Assembly (NCBI GenBank): GCA_937885015.1
Contig: CALAAS010000038.1
Span: 166,018 to 230,017 of the forward strand
Origin: an uncultured Clostridium sp.
GTDB taxonomy: Bacteria; Bacillota; Clostridia; Lachnospirales; Lachnospiraceae
Length of the DNA: 64,000 bases
Direction of reading: 5' to 3'
Positions 42,063 to 51,414 of the stretch are shown one piece after another. Numbering within the stretch: the first letter of the stretch is position 1; each line of letters starts with the position of its first letter. Below the pieces are notes generated by a model. That model was not told where the DNA came from and did no database searches. It was given only the letters and a program-made list of their open reading frames with translations. The position numbers and the translations under genes were made by a program.

Positions 42063-43130
42063 TTATTTCTTTTCGTCTGCAATGGCAGAAAGTTCTTCCC
42101 GCAGAGCCTCAAGAAGCTCTGCCTCCGGCACCTTCCGTATAACCACTCCTTTTCGAAACAGAAGTCCCTCACCAATACCCCCTGCCACGCCAAGATCCGC
42201 CTCTCTGGCCTCACCAGGGCCATTTACCACACATCCCATAACGGCCACCTTAAGATCCAGAGGAAATTCCTGAACCATGGTCTCTACCTGCCCGGCCAGA
42301 CCGATCAGATCAATCCTGGTACGCCCGCAGGTGGGACAGGACACCACTTCAATCCCACCCTTTCGAAGACCCAGCGTCCGTAAAATCAACTTGGCAGATT
42401 TGATCTCCTCCAGAGGACTCCCCGTCAGGGAAACGCGGATGGTATCGCCAATCCCCTGACTCAAAATCAGTCCCAGTCCCACCGATGACTTAATATTTCC
42501 GGAAATCAGTGTTCCCGCCTCTGTGATACCCACATGCAGCGGATAGCGGGTCTTTTTGGCAATCAGTTCATGAGCCTTCACACACATCATCACATCAGAA
42601 GATTTTATGCTGATAACCAGATTATCGTATCCCATCCTCTCAATGACGGCTACCTGCTCCAGGGCACTTTCCACCAGTCCCTCTGCCGTTACTCCGCCAT
42701 ATTTTTCCACCAGTGCTTTTTCCAGAGATCCACTGTTTACGCCAACCCGAATGGGAATTCCGTACTCTTTTGCCTTATCTACCACAGCCTGCACCCGCTC
42801 CCTGGCTCCGATATTTCCCGGATTGATCCGGATCTTATCAGCTCCGCATTCAATGGCCGCAATTGCCAGGCGGTAGTCGAAGTGAATGTCCGCCACCAAC
42901 GGAATATGGATCTGGCGCTTGATTTCCGTCAGTGCCATGGCCGCTTCCATGGTGGGAACCGCTACACGGATTATCTCGCAGCCGGCCCGTTCCAGGGCCA
43001 GAATTTGATCCACCGTTGCCTTCACATCCTCCGTTTTGGTATTGCACATGGACTGGATGCGGATTGGATTTCCTCCTCCAATCTCCACATTGCCGATGCG
43101 GATCCGCTTTGTTTCATCCCGGTATCCCAT
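42063..43130 (-). CDS. ispG: 4-hydroxy-3-methylbut-2-enyl diphosphate synthase
   Basis: Iron-sulfur enzyme of the MEP isoprenoid pathway (seventh step). 355 residues; GGGNPIRIQSMCNTKTEDV start, TIM barrel, and the cluster site CPTCGRTRIDL with a later MGCVVNGPGEA. Flavodoxin is the usual flavodonor. Works with dxr two genes upstream. Confidence 0.96.
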   Translation of the reverse strand: MGYRDETKRIRIGNVEIGGGNPIRIQSMCNTKTEDVKATVDQILALERAGCEIIRVAVPTMEAAMALTEIKRQIHIPLVADIHFDYRLAIAAIECGADKIRINPGNIGARERVQAVVDKAKEYGIPIRVGVNSGSLEKALVEKYGGVTAEGLVESALEQVAVIERMGYDNLVISIKSSDVMMCVKAHELIAKKTRYPLHVGITEAGTLISGNIKSSVGLGLILSQGIGDTIRVSLTGSPLEEIKSAKLILRTLGLRKGGIEVVSCPTCGRTRIDLIGLAGQVETMVQEFPLDLKVAVMGCVVNGPGEAREADLGVAGGIGEGLLFRKGVVIRKVPEAELLEALREELSAIADEKK

Positions 43131-43168
43131 GCTTTATCTCCTCCTTCCTGTATCTGAATCCATAAAGA

Positions 43169-44272
43169 TCAGAACAGATTCCGCAAATCATTGAACAGAA
43201 CAAATATCATAAATGTCATCAGAAGTGCCATGCCGGCCATATGGATCATGCCTTCCTTTTCCCGGTCAATGGGACGGCCGCGGAGCATTTCCAGCACAAT
43301 GAAAACGAGACGTCCTCCGTCTAAAGCCGGAATGGGCAGTAAATTCATAATTCCCAGGTTTGCGCTCAAAAGAACGCAGAGGTTGGCCAGATTAACCAGC
43401 ACCACCATAACTCCATACTGACGGCTCTCTTCCACCGTGGAGTCAATCATCGACACGATCCGCACCGGTCCCGCAATGTCATCCGGCCCTACCTGCCGTT
43501 TTACAATCATCCCAAGGCTCTGAAATGTCAGGCGCACCCAGTAGCGGAATTCATAGAAACTGTAGCGGGCTGTCTCCAGAAGTCCGGCCGATTTTTCATA
43601 GCCGCCTCCGCTGATTCCCATCAGATAGGTTCCCGTCTCCTCCGAATATTTCGGCGTGATGACTGTCTCCCGCGTCTGGCCGTTTCGCTCATAGCGAACT
43701 GTGATTTTTTCCCTGCCAGGATGAAAAGTCAGGTAAGCCTGCACATCCCGGTAAAGATCCATGGAAGTTCCGTTAATTTCCGTAATTACGTCGCCCGCCA
43801 TGATCCCGGCTTTCTCAGCCGGAAATCCCGGCTCCACCTGGTACACCCGCGCCGGGTCAACCCCCACACTGCTGATCACAAAAAATGCTCCAAGCAACGC
43901 CAGGATAAAGTTGAACACAGGCCCAGCTGCAATCACAGAAAACCGAGTCCAAACCGATGTGTCATTAAAATAGGCGCCGGAAGCGCCAGCCGGCATGGAA
44001 ATGCCGGCATAGGAATCAGGAAGTTCTGCCTCCCGTCCTGCTTCTCCCGCCCCTTCTTCTTCCTCTCCCAGCATCAGACAGGAACCGCCAAAAGGAAACA
44101 GCTTCAGGGAATAGCGGGTTCCGCCCTTTACGAAACTGAAAAGCCGCGGCCCCATGCCCAGTGAAAATTCTACAACGCAGATTCCCCCGCGTTTTGCCAG
44201 AAGAAAATGACCAAACTCGTGAAACAGAATAATCAGGCTGAATACGAGTAATGCTGCCAGTAAGCTTACCAA
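43169..44272 (-). CDS. rseP: site-2 protease RseP (RasP)
   Basis: Intramembrane zinc metalloprotease that cleaves anti-sigma factors and signal peptides. HEFGH at about 18-22 binds zinc; a PDZ domain (AEKAGIMAGDVITEINGTSM) lies at about 150-210; MNLLPIPALDGGR supplies the third ligand. 367 residues, four hydrophobic segments. Starts one base after dxr ends. Confidence 0.94.
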   Translation of the reverse strand: MVSLLAALLVFSLIILFHEFGHFLLAKRGGICVVEFSLGMGPRLFSFVKGGTRYSLKLFPFGGSCLMLGEEEEGAGEAGREAELPDSYAGISMPAGASGAYFNDTSVWTRFSVIAAGPVFNFILALLGAFFVISSVGVDPARVYQVEPGFPAEKAGIMAGDVITEINGTSMDLYRDVQAYLTFHPGREKITVRYERNGQTRETVITPKYSEETGTYLMGISGGGYEKSAGLLETARYSFYEFRYWVRLTFQSLGMIVKRQVGPDDIAGPVRIVSMIDSTVEESRQYGVMVVLVNLANLCVLLSANLGIMNLLPIPALDGGRLVFIVLEMLRGRPIDREKEGMIHMAGMALLMTFMIFVLFNDLRNLF

Positions 44273-44273
44273 T

Positions 44274-45416
44274 CTACCACCTGCCCTCTATAAATTCATA
44301 GGTTTCCTGCTCTGCGGCCAGGATCTCATCCACGCCCGGATTCACCAGAATCCGGTGATGAGCCATGGCTTCCCCAATCATATCCGTAATGGTCAGATAC
44401 CCGATCTTTCGGTCAAGGAATTTCTGCACGGCACGCTCATTGGCCGCATTAAACACCGTCGGCATGGTGCCGCCAAGACGTCCGGCCTGATAAGCCAGAG
44501 ATAGACCCTGGAAATTCTCAAAATCCGGTGCCTCAAAGGTAATCTGCCCCAATTTTGCGAAATCTAACCGTTCTCCCGGAAGAAATCTCCGTTCTGGGTA
44601 ATAGAGCGCATACTGAATGGGCAGCTTCATATCCGGTGTACCCAGCTGGGCTATAACCGCTCCATCCTCATATTCCACCATGGAGTGAATCACACTCTGA
44701 GGCTGCACCACTACCTGAATCTGGTCAAAATCCACGTCAAAAAGCCAGCGGGCCTCCATTACCTCCAGTCCCTTGTTTACCATGGTAGAGCTATCAATGG
44801 TAATCTTGCGCCCCATGGTCCAGTTGGGATGTTTCAGAGCATCCTCCACCTGGATATCCTTCATCTCTTCCCTGGTTTTTCCCCGGAAGGGGCCGCCGGA
44901 GGCTGTTAAAAGGATTTTGTGAATCCGATTTTTTTGTTCCCCGGAAAGACTCTGAAAAATAGCACTGTGCTCACTGTCCACCGGTAAAATCCGTACTCCT
45001 TTTTCCCGGGCCAGCGGCATAATCAGGTGGCCGGCCGTCACAAGGGTCTCCTTATTGGCCAGCGCAATATCCTTCCCGGCCTCCATCGCCGCAATGGTAG
45101 GGCGAATTCCAATCATTCCCACCACAGCTGTAACAAGGATCTCTGACTGTCCTTCTGTCGCCGCATCAATCAGACCGTCCATCCCGCTCTCCACAGGAAT
45201 TCCCAGATCCCGCGTTCTTTCCCGGAGTTCTCTTGCCCGATCCGGATCCCATACGGAAACCAGGCGCGGTCTGAACTCCCGCATCTGTTTTTCCAGAAGT
45301 CCGATATTGCTTCCAGCCGCCAGAGCCGTTACTTCTATATCTTTATTCGTCCGAACCACGTCTAATGTCTGTGTTCCGATTGATCCGGTGGATCCCAGTA
45401 TACCAATCCGCTTCAT
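44274..45416 (-). CDS. dxr: 1-deoxy-D-xylulose-5-phosphate reductoisomerase
   Basis: Second MEP-pathway enzyme, NADPH dependent. 380 residues: GILGSTGSIGTQTLDV (NADPH loop), ANKETLV, PVDSEHSAIFQ with metal ligands, TASGGPFRG and NKGLEVMEA. Complete. Confidence 0.96.
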   Translation of the reverse strand: MKRIGILGSTGSIGTQTLDVVRTNKDIEVTALAAGSNIGLLEKQMREFRPRLVSVWDPDRARELRERTRDLGIPVESGMDGLIDAATEGQSEILVTAVVGMIGIRPTIAAMEAGKDIALANKETLVTAGHLIMPLAREKGVRILPVDSEHSAIFQSLSGEQKNRIHKILLTASGGPFRGKTREEMKDIQVEDALKHPNWTMGRKITIDSSTMVNKGLEVMEARWLFDVDFDQIQVVVQPQSVIHSMVEYEDGAVIAQLGTPDMKLPIQYALYYPERRFLPGERLDFAKLGQITFEAPDFENFQGLSLAYQAGRLGGTMPTVFNAANERAVQKFLDRKIGYLTITDMIGEAMAHHRILVNPGVDEILAAEQETYEFIEGRW

Positions 45417-45446
45417 ATCCCGTCTTCTCCCTCCTGTTTCCGGAAC

Positions 45447-46247
45447 CTACCGCAAGAATGTCACTGCAAAAAAGATGGCAGGGGCCGTAAAAATCATACT
45501 GTCAAACCGGTCCAGAACACCTCCGTGGCCCGGTATCAGATGTCCATAATCCTTTACATCGTGATTGCGCTTAATGGCAGAGGCTGCCAGGTCTCCGATC
45601 TGGGAAATCACAGCCGCAATGGCACAGGCTGCCGCGCAGGCCACCTGGGGATTGGCTACCTCTGACATCCTGTCTCCTACCAGAAGGGCGTACAGAAAGC
45701 CAAGAAAAGCCGCGCCGGCCACACCTCCCACCGCACCCTCAATGGACTTTTTCGGACTCAGAACCGGTGCCAGCTTATGGCGTCCAAAGAGCATCCCCAC
45801 ACAGTATGCGCAGGTATCGCACCCCCAGGAACTCAGAAAAATCAGCCATACCAGATATCTTCCGTCAGCCATGGCACGAACCTGATACAGGTAGGACAGC
45901 ATAATCCCAAGGTAAAAAATCCCAAAAAACGCCACTGTAATCTGTTCCGTACCGTATTTGGGAAAGGTTATAACATAAATTGTCATGAGAACCATCAGGA
46001 CTGCAATGGCAAGAAGCGTCACGTAATGCTGACCTTCAAACCAGACAATCCCGTAATAGGCCAGGCATGCCAGATACCCGGCAATCCCGGGAGCATGCTT
46101 TTCAATTCCCATGACACGGTACAGCTCAAACATTCCGATCAGGGAAATCGCCGCCGTAGTGCAGTACAGGTACACACCGCCCCGAGTAACCAGTAAAATG
46201 GCCAGCAGCACCAGTACGATCCCACTTATCAGCCTTGTTCTGAACAT
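45447..46247 (-). CDS. cdsA: phosphatidate cytidylyltransferase
   Basis: Makes CDP-diacylglycerol from phosphatidate and CTP. 266 residues, about 8 membrane segments, and the family signature SAIKRNHDVKDYGHLIPGHG followed by GVLDRFDS. Lies between uppS and dxr. Confidence 0.95.
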   Translation of the reverse strand: MFRTRLISGIVLVLLAILLVTRGGVYLYCTTAAISLIGMFELYRVMGIEKHAPGIAGYLACLAYYGIVWFEGQHYVTLLAIAVLMVLMTIYVITFPKYGTEQITVAFFGIFYLGIMLSYLYQVRAMADGRYLVWLIFLSSWGCDTCAYCVGMLFGRHKLAPVLSPKKSIEGAVGGVAGAAFLGFLYALLVGDRMSEVANPQVACAAACAIAAVISQIGDLAASAIKRNHDVKDYGHLIPGHGGVLDRFDSMIFTAPAIFFAVTFLR

Positions 46248-46259
46248 CGCGCATCCTCC

Positions 46260-46985
46260 TTAAGGTTTAACGCCCCCAAAGCGTCTTTCTCTCCGATTGT
46301 ACTGCTCAATCGCCTTTAAAAGTTCATCCCGATTAAAATCCGGCCAGAGACAGTCCGTAATGTAAATCTCGCTGTAAGCCAGCTGCCACAGAAGATAGTT
46401 GGACAAACGTATCTCACCGCTGGTACGGATCAGAAGATCCGGATCCGGAATTCCTGCCGTGTCCAGATACGATGTCACGGTTTCCTCCGTCACATTCTCC
46501 GGGCACAGCGTACCTCGTTTTCCATCCTCCATCATACGTCGGATCGCTCTGGTAATTTCATCCCGACCACCGTAATTGACCGCGATCACAAAAGTCATAC
46601 CGCTGTTCTTGGCCGTTTCTGCTTCCAAACGATCAATTCCCTCAATAATATCCGCATCAAATCGGGTCCGATCCCCGATCATCTTCACCCGCACATTATT
46701 GGCTCTGGCAATTTTCAGCAGACGCTTCAGATAATAACGGAACAGCTGCATCAGAGCGCCCACCTCCTCCGCAGATCGCTTCCAGTTTTCCGTCGAAAAG
46801 CCATACACCGTCAGGTAACGGATTCCCAGGCGCGCAGCATCCTCCACCGTCTGTTCCACTGTCACACAGCCGGCCTTATGACCAGCCGTTCTGGGAAGTC
46901 CTCTCTTTTTAGCCCAGCGTCCGTTTCCATCCAAAATCAGGGCCACATGCTGCGGAATAACCAGGTTTTCCTTCCTATTTTCCAT
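46260..46985 (-). CDS. uppS: undecaprenyl diphosphate synthase
   Basis: Builds the C55 lipid carrier for cell-wall synthesis from isopentenyl diphosphate. 241 residues: ALILDGNGRWAKKRGLPRTA (catalytic Asp), FSTENWKR, NYGGRDEI and LIRTSGEIRLSNYLLWQ. Complete. Confidence 0.96.
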   Translation of the reverse strand: MENRKENLVIPQHVALILDGNGRWAKKRGLPRTAGHKAGCVTVEQTVEDAARLGIRYLTVYGFSTENWKRSAEEVGALMQLFRYYLKRLLKIARANNVRVKMIGDRTRFDADIIEGIDRLEAETAKNSGMTFVIAVNYGGRDEITRAIRRMMEDGKRGTLCPENVTEETVTSYLDTAGIPDPDLLIRTSGEIRLSNYLLWQLAYSEIYITDCLWPDFNRDELLKAIEQYNRRERRFGGVKP

Positions 46986-47010
46986 CGTCTTTCCTTCCTG
47001 GAAGCGACTC

Positions 47011-47060
47011 TAAAGAGGGCCGGCCGGCCGTCTCCTTTTTAAGCAGCGCCGGCCAGCCCT
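47011..47060 (-). terminator. GC-rich hairpin between frr and uppS
   Basis: Minus strand AGGGCTGGCCGGC pairs with GCCGGCCGGCCCT and is followed by CTTTA. A partial terminator would lower expression of uppS-cdsA-dxr relative to pyrH-frr. The T tract is short. Confidence 0.55.
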
Positions 47061-47087
47061 CATATGGAGGCAGCCTCCCGTTTTGTT

Positions 47088-47642
47088 TTATACAGTCATG
47101 ATCTCCTGGGTCTTGGTTTCCACAGCCTTATCAATCTTCACAATCATTTTGTCCGTCATCTTCTGAATCTTGTCTTCACCCTCAGCCAGCTGATCTTCGG
47201 AAATCTCGCCAGCCTTCTCCATCTTCTTGATGGTGTCATTGGCATCGCGGCGGATATTGCGGACCGCCACCTTGGCACCCTCGCCCTTTTTCTTTACATC
47301 CTTTGCCAGTTCTTTTCTTCGATCCTCCGTCAGCTCCGGGAAAACCAGGCGGATGGATGAACCGTCGTTATTGGGATTGATCCCCAGATCTGAAGTCAGG
47401 ATCGCCTTTTCAATATCTCGGATCAGCTTCTTTTCCCAGGGCTGAATCAGAATCATCCTGGGCTCCGGTACGGAAATATTGGCCACCTGCTGAAGAGGGG
47501 TGGGCGTTCCGTAATAATCCACTCGCAGCTTATCCAACACATGAGGGTTCGCCCGGCCCGCGCGGATGGATGAATATTCATTCAGCAGCGCATCATAGGA
47601 TTTGTTCATCTTTTCCTCGTAAACTTTTAACTTCTCCTGCAT
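47088..47642 (-). CDS. frr: ribosome recycling factor
   Basis: Splits post-termination ribosomes with EF-G. 184 residues: SSIRAGRANPHVLDKLRVDY, YYGTPTPLQQVANI, and FPELTEDRRKELAKDVKKKG. 12 bases after pyrH. Confidence 0.97.
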   Translation of the reverse strand: MQEKLKVYEEKMNKSYDALLNEYSSIRAGRANPHVLDKLRVDYYGTPTPLQQVANISVPEPRMILIQPWEKKLIRDIEKAILTSDLGINPNNDGSSIRLVFPELTEDRRKELAKDVKKKGEGAKVAVRNIRRDANDTIKKMEKAGEISEDQLAEGEDKIQKMTDKMIVKIDKAVETKTQEIMTV

Positions 47643-47654
47643 ATAAACCTCCTG

Positions 47655-48356
47655 TTATGCGGTCACTACCGTACCGTTTATTTTTCCGCGCATAGCGTTC
47701 ACAATGCCGTCTTTCTCATTGAGGCTGAATACCGCCATGGGGACATGATTCTCCATACACATGATCGACGCTGTCAGGTCTACCACTGCCAGCTTCTTGT
47801 CAATAACCTCCTGAATGGAGATGGTGTCATACTTTTTCGCCTCCGGATTTACCTTCGGATCACTGTCGTACACACCATCAATGGCTTTGGCCAGAAGGAT
47901 GCAGTCTGCCTCCATCTCAATGGCCCGAAGTGCCACGCCTGTATCGGTAGAAAAATATGGATGGCCTGTGCCGCCAGCAAAAAATACAACCATTCCCCTT
48001 GCAAAATATTTATTGGCCCGATCCTTGGAAAACAGCTTTGTCATCGAGCCGCACTCAAAAGGCGTGAGAATCTGGGTCTCCATCCCCTCGCTTCTAAAAA
48101 TCTCTGATACATAGATACAGTTCATAACCGTTGCAAGCATCCCGATCTGATCTGCCTTCGTCCGGTCAATGGCATTGCTCTCGCGGCCTCTCCAGAAATT
48201 CCCGCCTCCAATCACAACTCCTACCTGTATTCCGTCCTCCACTGCCGTCTTTACCTGTCTGGCAACCTCTTTTACCGTTGCCTCATCAAAGCCGGTCTTT
48301 TTCTCGCCCGCCAGCGCTTCCCCGCTCAGCTTCAGCAGTACGCGTTTTAATTCCAT
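47655..48356 (-). CDS. pyrH: UMP kinase
   Basis: Phosphorylates UMP to UDP. 233 residues: RVLLKLSGEALAG, VVIGGGNFWRG, FFAGGTGHPYFSTDT and KAIDGVYDSDP. The start at 48354-48356 has GGGAG 10 nt upstream; 17 earlier codons lack support. It begins the pyrH-frr-uppS-cdsA-dxr-rseP-ispG-polC cluster. Confidence 0.96.
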   Translation of the reverse strand: MELKRVLLKLSGEALAGEKKTGFDEATVKEVARQVKTAVEDGIQVGVVIGGGNFWRGRESNAIDRTKADQIGMLATVMNCIYVSEIFRSEGMETQILTPFECGSMTKLFSKDRANKYFARGMVVFFAGGTGHPYFSTDTGVALRAIEMEADCILLAKAIDGVYDSDPKVNPEAKKYDTISIQEVIDKKLAVVDLTASIMCMENHVPMAVFSLNEKDGIVNAMRGKINGTVVTA

Positions 48357-48509
48357 AATCGGTTTTCTCCCTGTCTGTTTTACCCTGGAACAGCAAAAAA
48401 ATACCATTCCAAGTGTTCATAGTATATCACAATTTTTCGAATTATGCGATACTATTTTCTTAATTTGTCTTCCAGGAGCTGATGAAGGCGAAACGGCTGA
48501 CGAATGAAT

Positions 48510-49817
48510 TTACAGGATATCGATGTATTCGCCGTTCAGCGCCTTATTCATACTCCTGACAGCACAGAACTTTCCGCACATGGAACAGCTGTCCTCCTGC
48601 TCCGGCGCCCGGCTGCTTCGAATTCGCTTTGCCGTTTCCGGATCCAGAGAACATTCCCATTGTTTTTCCCAGTCAAATGTCCGTCTGGCATCTGCCATGG
48701 CATCATCCATATCTCTGGCATGGGGGATTTTCTTTGCGATATCTGCCGCGTGCGCTGCAATACGCGAGGCAATGATCCCCTGTTTGACATCCTCCACATC
48801 CGGAAGAGCCAGATGCTCTGCCGGCGTGACATAACAGAGAAAGGACGCTCCTGCTGCCGCTGCCACCGCTCCGCCAATGGCTGCTGTGATATGGTCATAG
48901 CCAGGTGCGATATCCGTCACAATCGGCCCCAGAACATAAAAGGGCGCTCCCATGCAAATGGTCTGCTGCAGTTTCATATTGGCAGCAATCTGATCAAGAG
49001 GCATATGGCCGGGACCTTCCACCATTACCTGAACATCCCGTTCCCAGGCGCGTCTTGTCAGCTCTCCCAAACGTACCAGTTCATCGATCTGGCAGATATC
49101 GCTGCCATCGGCCAGACAGCCTGGACGGCAGGCATCCCCCAGAGAAATCGTCACATCATATTCCCGGCATATATCCAAAATTTCATCAAAATACTCATAA
49201 AAGGGATTCTCTTCTCCCGTCATACACATCCATGCAAATACCAGAGAGCCGCCTCTGGAAACCAGATTCATTTTTCTGTGACCGTCCCGGATAGAGTCTA
49301 TGGTTTTTCTTGTGATACCGCAGTGCAGCGTGACAAAATCCACCCCGTCTTCTGCATGCATCCGGATCACATCAATAAAATCCTTTGCAGTCAGTGTGGC
49401 CAGATCTCTCTGGTAATGAATTACACTGTCATACACCGGCACTGTTCCAATCATGGCCGGACATTCCCGGGTAAGCTTTCTCCGGAACGGCTGCGTATTT
49501 CCGTGAGAAGAAAGATCCATAATCGCCTCCGCCCCCATATGAACCGCTTCCAGAACCTTTTTCATCTCCACCTCGTAATCTTTACAGTCTCTCGAAACCC
49601 CAAGATTCACATTGATCTTTGTCCGCAGCATGGAACCGACACCGTTGGGTTCCAGACAGGCGTGCCGCTTATTGGCACAGATCACCACCTGCCCGCTGGC
49701 TACCCAGCCGCGGATTTCTTCTGTTGTACGATATTCTTTTTTCGCCACTGCTTCCATCTCCGGAGTAATGATTCCTTTTCTTGCAGCTTCCATCTGTGTC
49801 TTATAATTTTCTCTCAT
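48510..49817 (-). CDS. thiC: phosphomethylpyrimidine synthase ThiC
   Basis: Radical SAM enzyme that converts aminoimidazole ribotide to HMP-phosphate in thiamine synthesis. 435 residues; the C-terminal cluster site is CSMCGKFCAVRSM (CxxCxxxxC). VEGPGHMPLDQIAANM and GAPFYVLGPIVTDIAPGYDH are family blocks. I start at 49815-49817 after GAGAGGAG. A TPP riboswitch and terminator control it. Confidence 0.96.
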   Translation of the reverse strand: MRENYKTQMEAARKGIITPEMEAVAKKEYRTTEEIRGWVASGQVVICANKRHACLEPNGVGSMLRTKINVNLGVSRDCKDYEVEMKKVLEAVHMGAEAIMDLSSHGNTQPFRRKLTRECPAMIGTVPVYDSVIHYQRDLATLTAKDFIDVIRMHAEDGVDFVTLHCGITRKTIDSIRDGHRKMNLVSRGGSLVFAWMCMTGEENPFYEYFDEILDICREYDVTISLGDACRPGCLADGSDICQIDELVRLGELTRRAWERDVQVMVEGPGHMPLDQIAANMKLQQTICMGAPFYVLGPIVTDIAPGYDHITAAIGGAVAAAAGASFLCYVTPAEHLALPDVEDVKQGIIASRIAAHAADIAKKIPHARDMDDAMADARRTFDWEKQWECSLDPETAKRIRSSRAPEQEDSCSMCGKFCAVRSMNKALNGEYIDIL

Positions 49818-49905
49818 TTTTTTACTCCTCTCCATAACCCTTTTTCCTTTCCATCTGCACTCCCTAGGGCAGACTCAACTCTTTTGAAAAGTTCTTCTTA
49901 TGAAA

Positions 49906-49937
49906 CAAAAAAGAAGCTGCCTGATTCCGGCAACTTC
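49906..49937 (-). terminator. riboswitch expression-platform terminator
   Basis: Minus strand GAAGTTGCC, 7-nt loop, GGCAGCTTC, then a T run, between the TPP aptamer and thiC. TPP binding should favour it. Confidence 0.85.
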
Positions 49938-49958
49938 TCCACTGCTTCTGTCCCAGGT

Positions 49959-50040
49959 TTCCCTACGTTGGCATTATCCAAATCAGGTTATCGGTCGAAG
50001 GTCATACCTTCCTCTCAGCCTGTCATACAAGCTCCCGTCT
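49959..50040 (-). promoter_or_regulatory. TPP riboswitch
   Basis: Minus strand shows the conserved aptamer blocks in order: GGGAGC, CTGAGAGG, ACC…CGACC, ACCTGATTTGGATAATGCC and AACGTAGGGAA. Feedback control of thiC by thiamine diphosphate. Confidence 0.95.
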
Positions 50041-50092
50041 GTTCAATTGTCATAGTCTGGGATCAAAACCCCAGACAGTTATAATAACTTAT

Positions 50093-50121
50093 ATTATACC
50101 GGGTTTCCCTCTGAATGACAA
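50093..50121 (-). promoter_or_regulatory. promoter of the thiC riboswitch transcript
   Basis: Minus strand TTGTCA, 17-nt spacer, TATAAT. The leader also holds a GTCTGGG/CCCAGAC hairpin between the promoter and the aptamer. Confidence 0.8.
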
Positions 50122-50150
50122 GCTGTTTCCTGATAAAGAAACATCATCCC

Positions 50151-51404
50151 TCAGTTTGTCTTCCGGTTAATATACTCGGTCCTGGTTTTCGAATATACAA
50201 ATTTCTGACTGGCATAAAGGCTGTAATACCCCGACAGCGTAAAGCTGACTCCGATTACCAGCGCAAAATACGGCATTGCCTCATAACCAAACAGTTCAAA
50301 TCCCAGCAGCAATGTGGAAATAGGACAATTGGTTACCCCTACAAAAAGTCCCAGCATGCCGCAGGATGTCATAAGGCCCAGAGGCTGCCCCAGCACAGAG
50401 GCAAACAGGCTTCCAAAGGCTGCGCCGATGGCCAGTGTCGGAACGATCTCTCCACCCTTAAAACCAGCCTCCAGAGTAATGGCCGTAAACACGATTTTCA
50501 GTAAAAAATCGGAAGGCGCTCCCTCCCCCGCGAAGCTGGCATCAATTAGTCCAAGACCGCTTCCGTTATAACGGAAATTACCGAGAAGAAGCGTAAGCGC
50601 CACGACAAACACTGCGCCAGACAAAATTCTCCAGATCGGGGATGGAAGATACGTCTTATAGAGTTTTTCCGCCCCGTGCAATGCAATACAAAAAAGCTCC
50701 GACACCAGTGCACAGCCGGCCCCCAAAAGAATGACCGTCAGGGCACCGCGAAGGGCAAACTCCGGCACCGCCCCGATGGCGAATGACTCCGGAGAAAGTC
50801 CCAGCGCTCTGGAAAGATATGCACCCACAAAGGCTGAAAACAGGCAGGGCACCAGAGCAGCGTAATACATAACACCGATGCTGATTACCTCCATGGAAAA
50901 GACGGCTGCTGCCATGGGTGTTCCGAACAGGGCCGCAAATGCCCCGCTCATCCCACACATGACCGCTATTTTTTTGTCTTTTTCATCCAGATGAAGAAGT
51001 CTGGCTACCTGATTTCCAATGCTGCCCCCCATCTGAAGCGCCGCACCCTCACGGCCAGCGGAGCCTCCCGTCACATGAGTTAAAATCGTGCCCACAAAAA
51101 TGGCCGGAGCCGTGGCAAGGCTAATCTCCGTATCGGAGTAAATCGCCTCAATAACCATGTTAGTACCCCGATTTTTCTCTTCTCCCAGCAAGCGATACAC
51201 CAAAAGGATCAAGATGCCAGCCACCGGAAGCAGAAAAATCAGCCTGGGTTCCTTTTGAAATATTGCCGAAGCCCATAGCACACCATGACCAAAGGCTGTG
51301 CCCACACAGCCTGTCAGAAGGCCGATCAGGACAGAGCCAATTCCCCATTTTATGAAATAGACAAGGTTTTTGACGATGGGGACGTCTCTATCAATTTTCC
51401 ACAT
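50151..51404 (-). CDS. ClC-family anion transporter, possibly fluoride type
   Basis: 417 residues, about 10 hydrophobic segments. The pore motifs are GGSAGREGAALQMG and GAFAALFGTPMAAAVFSMEV. The usual GREGP is GREGA here; a non-Pro residue at that place is typical of the fluoride-specific ClC branch, so F-/H+ exchange is plausible. Without a fluoride riboswitch upstream, a chloride role remains open. It is downstream of the ammonia-lyase gene with a 10-base gap. Confidence 0.82.
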   Translation of the reverse strand: MWKIDRDVPIVKNLVYFIKWGIGSVLIGLLTGCVGTAFGHGVLWASAIFQKEPRLIFLLPVAGILILLVYRLLGEEKNRGTNMVIEAIYSDTEISLATAPAIFVGTILTHVTGGSAGREGAALQMGGSIGNQVARLLHLDEKDKKIAVMCGMSGAFAALFGTPMAAAVFSMEVISIGVMYYAALVPCLFSAFVGAYLSRALGLSPESFAIGAVPEFALRGALTVILLGAGCALVSELFCIALHGAEKLYKTYLPSPIWRILSGAVFVVALTLLLGNFRYNGSGLGLIDASFAGEGAPSDFLLKIVFTAITLEAGFKGGEIVPTLAIGAAFGSLFASVLGQPLGLMTSCGMLGLFVGVTNCPISTLLLGFELFGYEAMPYFALVIGVSFTLSGYYSLYASQKFVYSKTRTEYINRKTN

Positions 51405-51414
51405 AACTCATGCC

